From positions 1 to 60,047 of the forward strand of contig NZ_OMKA01000004.1 of assembly GCF_900299525.1 (NCBI RefSeq): DNA of 60,047 bases, written 5' to 3'. Made by a program: the position numbers and the translations under genes. Source of the DNA: Aquimarina sp. Aq78 (lineage in GTDB: Bacteria; Bacteroidota; Bacteroidia; Flavobacteriales; Flavobacteriaceae). Positions 33,758 to 42,458 of this stretch are shown one piece after another. Numbering within the stretch: the stretch's first letter is position 1; the number at the start of each line of letters is the position of its first letter. The notes beneath the pieces are model-generated. The model was not told where the DNA came from, did no database searches, and worked only from the letters and a program-made list of their open reading frames with translations.

Positions 33758-34483
33758 ATGTTACAGAAGCTTATGATGCTATTAACGCTTATTGTTCTGA
33801 TACCTGTTAATGCTCAGGAAAGCGATAAATCAGCAATAGTATTAGAATTGTTCACCTCTCAAGGTTGTAGTAGCTGTCCTCCGGCAGATGAATTACTGGA
33901 GAATATTAAGGAAAAACATAAAGATCAAAATGTAGTTGTGCTATCATATCATGTAGATTATTGGAATAGATTAGGGTGGAAAGATCCATTTAGCTCATCA
34001 ATGTTTAGTGATTATCAAAGAAATTATGCACAACAATTTAGAAGCAGATCAATATATACTCCACAATTGGTAGTGAATGGGAGTGAACATTTTACAGGGT
34101 CGGATCGTTATAAGGCAGATATAGCTTTAAAAAAATATTCAAAAGCTAGTATCAACTCTACTATTTTGATAAAAGATATACAACAAGAACCTTCTCATAT
34201 AGTTTTTAGTTATAGAGTAAATGGGGAGTCATTCAATACGATTACATTAGCTTTGGTAGTTTCTGAGCGTATTACTAATATATCCAGAGGCGAAAACAGG
34301 GATAGAACATTAAAAAATACGAATATCGTAGCGAATCGTATAGTTAAAAAAGAAGAATCCGGTAGTGTATCGTTGACTATTCCTGATTGGGTTTCAGAAA
34401 ATGATGAACTATCTATAATCGCATATACACAAGATAAAACTCTAAAAACCACAGGAGCTACAAAGTTGGCACTTCTTAAATAA
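33758..34483 (+). CDS. Exported DUF1223 protein with thioredoxin-like CxxC
   Basis: This is 241 residues from ATG 33758 (another ATG is two codons upstream). The signal peptide is MLQKLMMLLTLIVLIPVNAQ. The mature start VLELFTSQGCSSCPPADELL holds the CSSC pair and the cis-Pro-like region YTPQLVVNGSEHFTGSD, matching DUF1223 proteins of thioredoxin fold. A redox role in the periplasm is likely; the partner is unknown. It is divergent from the DUF4159 gene. Confidence 0.9.
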   Translation: MLQKLMMLLTLIVLIPVNAQESDKSAIVLELFTSQGCSSCPPADELLENIKEKHKDQNVVVLSYHVDYWNRLGWKDPFSSSMFSDYQRNYAQQFRSRSIYTPQLVVNGSEHFTGSDRYKADIALKKYSKASINSTILIKDIQQEPSHIVFSYRVNGESFNTITLALVVSERITNISRGENRDRTLKNTNIVANRIVKKEESGSVSLTIPDWVSENDELSIIAYTQDKTLKTTGATKLALLK

Positions 34484-34558
34484 TTTCTAGAACATAGCTT
34501 GTTTAGAACTGTTTACAGTTTTGTACTATAGATCTTGCAGTATTCAAAATCATTATAG

Positions 34559-34566
34559 TAACTTTG
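34559..34566 (+). promoter_or_regulatory. -7 promoter element for the gene group at 34651
   Basis: TAACTTTG matches TAnnTTTG, 85 bases upstream of the chosen start. The short gaps downstream suggest that it drives the DUF4440-like, DinB and sigma-factor genes together. Confidence 0.55.
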
Positions 34567-34650
34567 GATTGAATAAACTTTAAATAATTGCTTATTAGGT
34601 AGTTATGGGTGGTTGTATGTTTATATCTAATATTCTTCAAATTTTATACA

Positions 34651-35097
34651 ATGAAACAAACTAGAATAGTATTATTCGCTCCCGTTTTTTTTATATTAAG
34701 TTGTGTTTCTTCTTCAAATACAGAGAACATAGAAAAGTGGAAAGCAGAAGTTGTCGAAGCTGAGAAAAATTTTAATGATATGGCGGAACAAGAAGGAATC
34801 GCCAAAGCATTTGCAACATATGCTGCAAAAGACGGAGTGATCAAGAGGAATGGGAAATTGGTTTTAGGACAGGAAGCAATTGCTACATGGTATCAAAATG
34901 ATAGTAAACCTAATGAAACACTTACCTGGAAACCTGATTATGTTGATGTTAGTAATTCTGGTGATCTGGCATATACCTATGGTAGTTATATTTTTACCAC
35001 TATTGATTCGACTGGCGCTTCTAAAAAAAAGACCGGAAGTTTTCATACAGTTTGGAAACGACAAGATGATGGTAGCTGGAAATTTGTCTGGGATTAG
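34651..35097 (+). CDS. Lipoprotein with a DUF4440/NTF2-like domain
   Basis: The start is set at ATG 34651 because MKQTRIVLFAPVFFILSC then forms a clean lipoprotein signal; 148 residues. The domain shows EKNFNDMAEQEGIAKAFATY, KNGVIK-like DGVIKRNGKLVLGQEAI, then WKPDYVDVSNSGDLAYTYGS and VWKRQDDGSWKFVWD, the last being a hallmark of DUF4440. Its role is unknown. It starts a run of genes that leads into DinB and SigZ. Confidence 0.85.
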   Translation: MKQTRIVLFAPVFFILSCVSSSNTENIEKWKAEVVEAEKNFNDMAEQEGIAKAFATYAAKDGVIKRNGKLVLGQEAIATWYQNDSKPNETLTWKPDYVDVSNSGDLAYTYGSYIFTTIDSTGASKKKTGSFHTVWKRQDDGSWKFVWD

Positions 35098-35139
35098 TTT
35101 AGGTTTATATAAGATAGGAAGTTGTAAATTATTAAAAAC

Positions 35140-35634
35140 ATGGAAATAAAGGACATACATAGTTTTCTTACGTATTACACTAGGATAAAAGATCGTACCA
35201 GGAGGTTATTTGAATATATTCCAACAGAAAAAATAGAATGGACCACTAGCAAAGGAAAATTTACTATTGGTGATATTATACGACATCTGGCACTTACAGA
35301 AAGGTTTATGTATGTCGAAAATGTTCAACTAAGACCTAGTTTATATACTGGCTGCGGAGAAAACTATGCTAAAGGATACCAAAATACAATTAACCTGTAT
35401 AATGAACTACATCTTGAATCAATAGAAATTCTTTCACGACTTAAACCAGAAGATTTGAATGAAAAATGTGAAACCCCAGGAGGCCATAAAATAACAATAT
35501 GGAAATTGCTAAGAGCTATGGTAGAACATGAAATCCATCACAGGGGAGTGCTATACACGTATCTGGCATTATTGGATATAAAGACTCCTCCTATATTTGG
35601 GTTAACCTCAGAAGAAGTAATACAAAAAAGATAA
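35140..35634 (+). CDS. DinB-family protein
   Basis: This is 164 residues. The four-helix DinB/YfiT fold is marked by a helix with FTIGDIIRHLALTERFMYVE (first His) and the C-terminal LLRAMVEHEIHHRGVLYTYL (HxxxH metal ligands). DinB-fold proteins in other bacteria act as thiol-dependent metal-binding S-transferases or stress proteins. It is 4 bases before the sigma-factor gene, so the two are probably co-translated. Two more DinB-fold genes follow within 4 kb. Confidence 0.88.
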   Translation: MEIKDIHSFLTYYTRIKDRTRRLFEYIPTEKIEWTTSKGKFTIGDIIRHLALTERFMYVENVQLRPSLYTGCGENYAKGYQNTINLYNELHLESIEILSRLKPEDLNEKCETPGGHKITIWKLLRAMVEHEIHHRGVLYTYLALLDIKTPPIFGLTSEEVIQKR

Positions 35635-35638
35635 CCGT

Positions 35639-36220
35639 ATGCAATTCGAGAGTATCTGGGAAGAATATAGAAAGCCGTTGTTAAATTTCATTAAGACAAA
35701 AATTGGTGATAAAGATATAGGCGAAGATATAGTACAAGATGTTGGTATAAAGCTATATATAGCATTACGCAAAAGCGAGAAAATCAATAATCATAAATCC
35801 TGGCTTTTTCAAGTAACAAGAAATACGATTGCAGATTATTATAGAAAAAATAAAATACCAACCACAATTATAAAAGATCAACCAGAGATTGCTGAAACAT
35901 CAATACCTAATGTTTGTGTGTGTGATTTATCGGGTTTTGTTATTCAAAATTACCTTCCGCAACAATATGGAGAAGCACTCTATCTAAGTGATATAGAGCA
36001 AAAACCTCAAAAAGAGATTGCCAAAATTTTAGAACTTAGTTTAACTGCTACTAAGTCCAGAATACAAAGAGGACGAAAAAAATTAAAAGAATTAGTAACT
36101 GATTGTGTAGAGATATCATACAATAATAAAGGGCATATAACAGGGTTTCTACTCAAAAATGATTGTGAATTACCACCAGAGCTGATCATCGAGATAGAGA
36201 AAATAAATTTAATTGTATAA
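35639..36220 (+). CDS. sigZ: ECF RNA polymerase sigma factor, SigZ type
   Basis: This is 193 residues. Region 2 reads FIKTKIGDKDIGEDIVQDVG and INNHKSWLFQVTRNTIADYY. Region 4 reads ALYLSDIEQKPQKEIAKILE and LSLTATKSRIQRGRKKLKEL. The C-terminal tail CVEISYNNKGHITGFLLKND, ending in DCELPPE, matches SigZ proteins. No anti-sigma gene is adjacent. Coupling to the DinB gene suggests that the sigma factor and DinB-fold proteins form a small regulon; that link is inference. Confidence 0.88.
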   Translation: MQFESIWEEYRKPLLNFIKTKIGDKDIGEDIVQDVGIKLYIALRKSEKINNHKSWLFQVTRNTIADYYRKNKIPTTIIKDQPEIAETSIPNVCVCDLSGFVIQNYLPQQYGEALYLSDIEQKPQKEIAKILELSLTATKSRIQRGRKKLKELVTDCVEISYNNKGHITGFLLKNDCELPPELIIEIEKINLIV

Positions 36221-36269
36221 ACTTGCGTCTTTTTGTTCTATTAGCACGACTACAGGTTAAAATAGAATA

Positions 36270-37178
36270 ATGAAGCAAAATAAAATTTTACCCCTTTTAA
36301 CCGTTCCCGTTTTACTAGTAATAACTGGTGTAATCGCATCCTTAACGATAAGTAAGAATTGGAGTTTTGAAATATCATCATATATTGTCTTTCTTTTTAC
36401 AGCAATTTATATTTTGGTAGTAGAGCAAATAATCCCTTTAAAAACCAAATGGAAAACCAAAAAAAGTAACCTTTGGCCAGATGTAAAGCATTTTTTGTTT
36501 TCGGCTGCACTTTTCGATGCATTGGGAAAAACGATTTCATTAACATTTGTACTATACCTACAACAACTTTTCTTTAAACCGTTAGAGGTATGGGGCGGTT
36601 TCCCACTTATATTTACATTTGTGATTGCGAATATAATTGGTGAGTTTTTGCCTTATCTCTACCATAGGATTAGTCATGTTGGGAACCGTAATTCAATACT
36701 AAGTTTATTGCTGTGGAAAATACATTCTATTCATCATTTACCAACTTCACTAAACTGGTTTAAAACAAATTGGGTACATCCAATTAATATCTTCTTGAAT
36801 ACTGTATTTAAAATGGTACCTCTTTTGCTTTTGGGGTTTCATGAAGAAGTTATCTTTTTGGTAGGAGTAACACATGTGGTGATAGCATATATTTCTCATG
36901 CCAATATCAAGAGCAAAACAGGGTTTTTGGATTATTTGATCGTTACTCCGCAAATACATCATTTTCACCATAGTAAACTACTACACGAAGCTAAAAATTA
37001 CGGAAATATTATACCGTTTTGGGATTTGGTTTTTGGAACGTATTATAATCGTAAAGGAGAAGTCGATGATGTAGGGGTCATAGAAAACCATATTTTATAT
37101 CCAAAACAGAAAAACTACCTCCAACAGTTATTATTTCCATTTAAGCGAGTTTTTAAGGAATGTTGTCAAGTAAAGTGA
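36270..37178 (+). CDS. Sterol desaturase / fatty-acid hydroxylase family membrane protein
   Basis: This is 302 residues. Several membrane helices and the family's histidine clusters are present: YHRISHVG (HxxxH), IHSIHHLP (HxxHH) and PQIHHFHHSK (HxxHH), the di-iron ligands of the family. Substrates include sterols, carotenoids and fatty acids; lipid hydroxylation is the likely role. It follows the SigZ gene by about 50 bases on the same strand. The palindrome at 37203 comes just after its stop. Confidence 0.9.
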   Translation: MKQNKILPLLTVPVLLVITGVIASLTISKNWSFEISSYIVFLFTAIYILVVEQIIPLKTKWKTKKSNLWPDVKHFLFSAALFDALGKTISLTFVLYLQQLFFKPLEVWGGFPLIFTFVIANIIGEFLPYLYHRISHVGNRNSILSLLLWKIHSIHHLPTSLNWFKTNWVHPINIFLNTVFKMVPLLLLGFHEEVIFLVGVTHVVIAYISHANIKSKTGFLDYLIVTPQIHHFHHSKLLHEAKNYGNIIPFWDLVFGTYYNRKGEVDDVGVIENHILYPKQKNYLQQLLFPFKRVFKECCQVK

Positions 37179-37202
37179 TTACTATTATTCAATTCAAAAA
37201 TG

Positions 37203-37242
37203 ATTGTACTTATATACATTTATAAATGTATATAAGTACAAT
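37203..37242. promoter_or_regulatory. Perfect 40-bp palindrome upstream of the second DinB gene
   Basis: The first half is ATTGTACTTATATACATTTA and the second half is its exact reverse complement. Within it, GTACTTATATAC and GTATATAAGTAC form symmetric arms. It ends ten bases before the -7 element at 37252, so it covers the -33 position. This fits an operator for a dimeric regulator better than a terminator, as no T-run follows. Confidence 0.7.
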
Positions 37243-37251
37243 TTCCTTTTG

Positions 37252-37259
37252 TAACTTTG
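37252..37259 (+). promoter_or_regulatory. -7 promoter element for the DinB/membrane/DUF1801 genes
   Basis: TAACTTTG matches TAnnTTTG, 34 bases before the ATG at 37293 and just downstream of the palindrome. Confidence 0.6.
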
Positions 37260-37292
37260 ATACAACAGTCTGATCATATACAATAGTCAAAA

Positions 37293-37754
37293 ATGCAAAT
37301 ATCTGAAATAACACAGAAGCTTAGTCATCTATTAGAAATGGGAGCAAAGCTAATACATGATAGTAGTGAAAACGAACTTAAATCCAAACCTTCACCAAAT
37401 AAATGGTCGAAAAAAGAAATTTTAGGCCACCTGATAGATTCTGGAATAAATAACTTGCAAAGGTTTACAGAAATCCAGTTTGAAAACAAACCCTATAAAA
37501 TTCGAAAATATAACCAAAATGAACTCGTTAATGCCAATCATTATAACGAAGCTAATACAGATGAAATAGTAAGTTTTTGGTTAGCTATTAATGAACGAAT
37601 TAAAAAAGTAATCAAATTACAAGATGAGTATACTTTAGCTTATCAAATTGAAATTAATGAAGGAGAAAAATCTGATTTTAAGTTTTTAATTGAAGACTAT
37701 GTAGATCATATGGAACATCATTTAGATCAAATAGCAAAATCACACAATAAATAA
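37293..37754 (+). CDS. DinB-family protein
   Basis: This is 153 residues. The motifs are KWSKKEILGHLIDSGINNLQ (first His helix), NANHYNEANTDEIVSFW and LIEDYVDHMEHHLDQIAKSH (HxxxH). It is more like the DinB_2/YfiT type than the neighbour at 35140. It is the first gene after the palindromic operator and is followed 6 bases later by a membrane protein, so they form one operon. Confidence 0.88.
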   Translation: MQISEITQKLSHLLEMGAKLIHDSSENELKSKPSPNKWSKKEILGHLIDSGINNLQRFTEIQFENKPYKIRKYNQNELVNANHYNEANTDEIVSFWLAINERIKKVIKLQDEYTLAYQIEINEGEKSDFKFLIEDYVDHMEHHLDQIAKSHNK

Positions 37755-37760
37755 AAGAAA

Positions 37761-38240
37761 ATGGAATACTTTACATTGGCCAGGGTACTACACGTTCTAG
37801 CTGTGATTTTGTGGATAGGCGGAGTGGCTATGGTAACGACCGTAATTATTCCTGCTGTTAAAAAACTAAAATCAAAGGAAGACCAGATAAAAACCTTCGA
37901 ACAGATAGAAGGTAAATTTGCCTTGCAAGCCAAAATTACAACATTAATAACAGGTATAACAGGGTTTTATATGTTGTATGTACTGGATGCGTGGGATAGA
38001 TATTTTGATTATAGATTTTGGTGGATTCATGCAATGACCCTGGTTTGGATATTATTCTCACTAATTCTGTATGTTTTAGAACCACTCGTTTTGCATAAAT
38101 TGTTTAAAAAATATGCAGAGGATAATCCCGCAAAAACGTTCAGATTTATGCATCGTATGCATTGGATTTTACTTTTGTTAAGCTTACTTACCACTGCAGG
38201 AGCAGTTGCAGGTAGTCATGGATGGTTTTTTCTGAAATAA
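37761..38240 (+). CDS. Four-helix membrane protein (CopD-like)
   Basis: This is 159 residues with four membrane helices. It opens with LARVLHVLAVILWIGGVAMV, the His and Trp pattern of CopD-type proteins, and ends with FMHRMHWILLLLSLLTTAGA. Conserved histidines in helices 1, 3 and 4 could bind heme or copper, as in CopD relatives. The role is unknown. It lies in the operon with DinB and DUF1801 genes. Confidence 0.7.
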   Translation: MEYFTLARVLHVLAVILWIGGVAMVTTVIIPAVKKLKSKEDQIKTFEQIEGKFALQAKITTLITGITGFYMLYVLDAWDRYFDYRFWWIHAMTLVWILFSLILYVLEPLVLHKLFKKYAEDNPAKTFRFMHRMHWILLLLSLLTTAGAVAGSHGWFFLK

Positions 38241-38253
38241 TCAAAACAAAATA

Positions 38254-38625
38254 ATGAATACTAACGACCAATTTTATTTTGATAAGCATGAACCCAACAA
38301 AAGCTGTTTGTTGACCATGCGTAGTATTATTCTTAATCAAGATGAAGATATTACCGAAACGCGTAAATATGGGATGCCGTGTTTTTGTTATAAGGGAAAA
38401 ATGTTCTGTTACTTATGGGTGGATAAAAAGACTCATGAACCTTATTTCCTTATGGTAGAAGGAAAACATCTTGATCACCCGCAATTAGAAACAGGTGATC
38501 GTGCAAGAATGAAAATTTTCAAAATAGATCCAAACAAAGATCTACCCATATCTACAATTGATTTGATTTTGAACCAGGCATTAGATTTATATAGAAACGG
38601 TATCATTCTAGTTACTAAGAAATAG
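38254..38625 (+). CDS. DUF1801-domain protein
   Basis: This is 123 residues. The family line is CLLTMRSIILNQDEDITETR then KYGMPCFCYKGKMFCYLWVD, with the C-terminal ISTIDLILNQALDLYRNG. DUF1801 proteins are small cytoplasmic proteins of unknown function (YdhG-like). It is 13 bases after the membrane protein gene in the same group. Confidence 0.82.
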   Translation: MNTNDQFYFDKHEPNKSCLLTMRSIILNQDEDITETRKYGMPCFCYKGKMFCYLWVDKKTHEPYFLMVEGKHLDHPQLETGDRARMKIFKIDPNKDLPISTIDLILNQALDLYRNGIILVTKK

Positions 38626-38699
38626 TATCAAAAATCAACAAAAAGAATACAATCCAAAATTTGGATAACATACAATGTACCCAAACAAATTAAAAAAAG

Positions 38700-39185
38700 A
38701 TGAAGCAATATCGAAATCAAGGTGCAGTAGGTGCACTGTTAGATGAATATGAAAAAGCATTAACAGAAGTTGTTATCGTTTTGTCAGGGGTTAGTCATCA
38801 GGAATTGATTGCTATTGTAGATGATAAAACCAAAGATCCGGATTGTAGGTCAATACAGACTATTTTAACCCATGTGATAAGAGCTGGATATTGGTATAGT
38901 ATTGAAATAAGAAAATCATTAGGAGAACAAATCGATTTTGTAGAACGTAAAACATTGAATAGTGTAAAAGAATATCAAACTGGATTACAAGAAATGTTTA
39001 TTTATAATGAACAATTGTTTGAAGATTACCCTGATTTACATCTAGAAGAAAAAGATCCCGATAAAAAAATAGTAGTAGCGTGGGGGCAACGGTATAATAT
39101 TGAACAGTTATTAGAACATGCTATTGTACATGTTTTGAGACACAGAAGGCAAATCGAAAGGTTTTTAATAAAACTAAGTACTTAA
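38700..39185 (+). CDS. DinB-family protein
   Basis: This is 161 residues. Helix 2 carries IQTILTHVIRAGYWYSIEIR (first His), and the last helix carries QLLEHAIVHVLRHRRQIERF (HxxxHxxRHRRQ), the metal site of DinB proteins. It is the third DinB-fold protein in this stretch and closes the run of plus-strand genes that started at 34651. Confidence 0.88.
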   Translation: MKQYRNQGAVGALLDEYEKALTEVVIVLSGVSHQELIAIVDDKTKDPDCRSIQTILTHVIRAGYWYSIEIRKSLGEQIDFVERKTLNSVKEYQTGLQEMFIYNEQLFEDYPDLHLEEKDPDKKIVVAWGQRYNIEQLLEHAIVHVLRHRRQIERFLIKLST

Positions 39186-39206
39186 CATAGTAAAAACAGA
39201 ACACTA

Positions 39207-40373
39207 TTACGGCACTACTTTTAAAACAACGAATTGATTAAGTTGCGGAAAAAAAGAATTAAAATTATTATCAGAAATCACGACGATCGTTCGACTACCA
39301 TCTTTTAATTTTGGTCCAAACGAAAAACCTTCAAGGTTGTCTACAGTGTTATTAGTGAGTTGACTTCGAATACTGTCAAAAGTAAAGAGCAAAGTTTTTG
39401 TTGCCGCAGTATAGGATGTAGAAACCAATGTTTCTATAGACAGCGTATTTGTAGCATTTGTAGCATCTACCTTATAAATCTTTACTGTATTTCCTCCATC
39501 TATATACCCAGAAGAGAAAGAACGTTCTAACGCCAGAAATTTATTGGTGTCATATTCTAGGATTTCTACCAAACCATTCACTTCAAAAGTGGTGCCTAGC
39601 GTAGCCTCACGTGCTACAGGGTCCAGCTCATAAGCAAATTGTCGTTCTGCAATACCTGATGTCTTGTTTATATAAGTGACTCTCACAGGAGATTGTGTAT
39701 CTGTTGTGGTAGGTTCTGGACCGTCTTCGATAAGAGGTAACTCAAAAGAGATCCAATATCCTTTATTCTCAAAATCTAATGAAAGACCTTCTAAGACTCC
39801 GTTGTGCCTTGGTCCAGAAGAGTTATCTACCGTGTTGGCCTTAAAATTATCGGGTAGTGTAAAACGTTTAATTTGATTTCCTTCGGGAGCTATTTCGATC
39901 AAAGCCGGATCCACACCATTAGTAATAGAACCTTCACTGGTATATACAATGGTGCCTGTACCAGAATCAAAGCGTATAGCTTCTGGATCAACAACTCCTT
40001 GTGCTAAAGGAGCATCTGCCTCATCTTTAATTTCTACCATAGTGGTAATCCCAACAGAAGTAAATCCATCTTTGGTATATGTTATATCTGCTTCATAGTA
40101 TCGTATAGGTGGTGTAGAAGTATCGCAAATGATATACCACTTACCATTTTGATAATCAATTCCCGAAAAGCCCCCTATAGGGACACCATCAATTTCTTGA
40201 TCTGCAAGTACAGATTCATCAATATACTCAAGAGTACTAATTGTATTTTGCTCATTTACAGGGAGTATTGGTGTAGGTTCATCATCTGTCACTGTTTCTG
40301 TATCACTCGTATTTGAAGAACAACACCAACATACCAAAACGATCAAAAAAACTTTCTTCGCTGCCTGTATCAT
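39207..40373 (-). CDS. Esterase-like protein of the phytase family, lipoprotein
   Basis: The start at 40373 (MIQAAKKVFLIVLVCWCCSS) gives a lipoprotein signal; an ATG at 40385 is also in frame. About 388 residues. The mature part matches the esterase-like phytase domain: PIGGFSGIDYQNGKWYIICD, DPEAIRFDSGTGTIVYTSEG, NGVLEGLSLDFENKGYWISF and NTVDNLEGFSFGPKLKDGSR. The fold is a six-bladed propeller; activity is predicted, not known. It is a single gene. Confidence 0.85.
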   Translation of the reverse strand: MIQAAKKVFLIVLVCWCCSSNTSDTETVTDDEPTPILPVNEQNTISTLEYIDESVLADQEIDGVPIGGFSGIDYQNGKWYIICDTSTPPIRYYEADITYTKDGFTSVGITTMVEIKDEADAPLAQGVVDPEAIRFDSGTGTIVYTSEGSITNGVDPALIEIAPEGNQIKRFTLPDNFKANTVDNSSGPRHNGVLEGLSLDFENKGYWISFELPLIEDGPEPTTTDTQSPVRVTYINKTSGIAERQFAYELDPVAREATLGTTFEVNGLVEILEYDTNKFLALERSFSSGYIDGGNTVKIYKVDATNATNTLSIETLVSTSYTAATKTLLFTFDSIRSQLTNNTVDNLEGFSFGPKLKDGSRTIVVISDNNFNSFFPQLNQFVVLKVVP

Positions 40374-40385
40374 AATGAATTGCAT

Positions 40386-40706
40386 TAAGGGATAAAGATA
40401 TCAATTTGTAACGAAAGATACTCTCTATAAATTCACAAATACTGCCTTGTAATCTACTAGTAAATATTTAAAATAAAACAGGCTTTTACCCCTGTATTTA
40501 TGGGGTGTAACCACTTGATAGTCATTGTGTTGTTTTGTAAATTAGTGCAAGAGAGTCTGAGTGGGAAAACGTTAGAACAGATCTTTGATTTCTCCTCATC
40601 AGGTACTCATAAAAATCAATAGATAAAGGAGGCTGATTGTTTGAACCTTTGCTATGCTGTTCATTATAGAGGAATATATTTTTAACCAATTTAAATATAA
40701 ATCATC
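40386..40706. other. Intergenic region upstream of the T9SS cargo gene
   Basis: No gene is found on either strand. Near-consensus promoter words such as GAACCTTTG occur around 40640 but lack the first T of TAnnTTTG, so no promoter is called. Nothing else stands out. Confidence 0.4.
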
Positions 40707-42389
40707 ATGAAAACAATTTTATGTAGTGTAGCCCTTTGCTTTATTACAAGTATGGGCTTTTCACAATTTCAACGTTCTTATGGAACAGAAAAATCGGAGT
40801 TAGGTTGGGCCCTTGATCAACTTCAGAAAGTAGAAAAAGGGTATTTAATAGGTGGGTATACTTCAAAAAGCTTTATAGGTGATATAGAAGCTACTTTGAT
40901 GAAAACCGATCTAGATGGAAACCAAATTTGGTCTCGTGTGTATGGCGGTACCAGACAAGAATATTTTAGTTCGGTACGACAATCAGAATATTTTAGTCCC
41001 AACAACAAGGTTGCATATATTGCTGCTGGGCATACCAAAAGCTTTGGTTTTGGATCAGGCGATGCATTTCTTATGGGCGTGGATAGTAATGGTTCTCCAG
41101 TTTTTTCAGCAGTTTATGGTGGTAAGGAGTTTGATACATTTCGATGTGCACAAACCATAAAAGATGAAAATGGTAAACCCGGATATATCATGGTAGGTAA
41201 TACATTTAGTTATAGTAATGCTTTTCCTGGGTCTAATGTTTATGTAGTACGAACAGATCTTATGGGAAATATTACAAAGGCCACTGTGATTGGGGGCAAG
41301 GGAGATCAGATAGGTACCTGGATAGAACAAACCAGAGATGGGGGTTATATTATCTCGGGATATAGTACGAATTATAGATGCGGGAGTGCTACACTAACGA
41401 ATCCACCCGAAGATATATTTGTCATCAAGTTAAAGCCTGATCTTACGATAGAATGGAATAGAATATTAGGCTATCCTAAAGAATTGGACGGAGCAATAAA
41501 TTATACCAATCTGGCAACTTGTGTAAAACAAAATAGACAAGGAGATTATGTGCTTACCGGATACACCAATAGTTTTGGAATTAACAATTCTAATGATGCC
41601 TTTTTATTATACATGAGTAGCACCGGAAATTTTCAGGGAATGAAAACCTATGGGACCCGAAGAGATGAATATGGCTATGGTCTTGAAGAAACCTTTGATG
41701 CTGCTGGAAATCAGCAATATACAGTAGTAGGGAGTAATACTATATTTTCAACATATCAAGCAATGTTATTTCAAACAGATACTGGAGGTAACCTTCAGTG
41801 GGTACGTAATTACGGAAAAACAGGCAGAGAGAGCTCAGATGAACTTGTAATTGATGTTTTTAATAAAGGTTTTGCTTTTGTTGGATTTACCGACTCTATA
41901 GGAGTAACGGGTTCGAGAGATATCTATCTTGTAGAAACAACTGGAACAGGAAAAACGGGTACAGATTGCGAGAAAGAGATAGACTTGAAAGTAATAAAGC
42001 ATGAACCATGCATTACCAGAAGTGCGCAACAGATTTTTGTAAAAGACTATGAAAGAATACAACCTAAAGTAATTAGAGTAGAGTATAAGGAAGGAAGGTG
42101 TGGAAATGTTGTTGGTTCTAAGACAGAAGAAGATAAAACATTAGAAAAAGATGGATTACTATATCCTAATCCGGTAAATAATCTACTTACTATAAATATC
42201 AAAAAAACATCTGCAATCACAAAGGTTGAGGTTTTTGATGTACATGGTAAGATGGTGATTAAAAATGCAGAGGTAGGTCAAAAAGAAAAAATAGTGCTAT
42301 CTACAGAAAACTTACAGCCAGGAATGTACATAGTTAAACTAAGGACTCAAAATGGAGAAACTCGTATGATGAAATTCCTTAAGAAATAA
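40707..42389 (+). CDS. Secreted protein with a type IX secretion C-terminal sorting domain
   Basis: This is 560 residues. The signal peptide is MKTILCSVALCFITSMGFSQ. The body is a repeat of about 50-60 residues with motifs such as GYLIGGYTSKSFIGDIEATL, YVLTGYTNSFGINNSNDAFL and FVGFTDSIGVTGSRDIYLV, probably a beta-propeller. The last 75 residues are a type A sorting domain: LLYPNPVNNLLTINIKK, VEVFDVHGKMVI, NLQPGMYIVKL and MMKFLKK. The protein is exported by the type IX system and fixed or released at the surface. The T9SS is not in this window. A terminator follows. Confidence 0.92.
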   Translation: MKTILCSVALCFITSMGFSQFQRSYGTEKSELGWALDQLQKVEKGYLIGGYTSKSFIGDIEATLMKTDLDGNQIWSRVYGGTRQEYFSSVRQSEYFSPNNKVAYIAAGHTKSFGFGSGDAFLMGVDSNGSPVFSAVYGGKEFDTFRCAQTIKDENGKPGYIMVGNTFSYSNAFPGSNVYVVRTDLMGNITKATVIGGKGDQIGTWIEQTRDGGYIISGYSTNYRCGSATLTNPPEDIFVIKLKPDLTIEWNRILGYPKELDGAINYTNLATCVKQNRQGDYVLTGYTNSFGINNSNDAFLLYMSSTGNFQGMKTYGTRRDEYGYGLEETFDAAGNQQYTVVGSNTIFSTYQAMLFQTDTGGNLQWVRNYGKTGRESSDELVIDVFNKGFAFVGFTDSIGVTGSRDIYLVETTGTGKTGTDCEKEIDLKVIKHEPCITRSAQQIFVKDYERIQPKVIRVEYKEGRCGNVVGSKTEEDKTLEKDGLLYPNPVNNLLTINIKKTSAITKVEVFDVHGKMVIKNAEVGQKEKIVLSTENLQPGMYIVKLRTQNGETRMMKFLKK

Positions 42390-42422
42390 AAGTATTTAGT
42401 ATTGTAACTAGATAATTAAAAT

Positions 42423-42458
42423 TGAGCTACTTCAGTTATTTTGAGGTAGCTCATTTTT
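42423..42458. terminator. Bidirectional terminator between the T9SS cargo gene and rsmE
   Basis: TGAGCTACTTCA and TGAGGTAGCTCA form a 12-bp stem with one G-U pair and a seven-base loop, followed by TTTTT. Confidence 0.8.
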
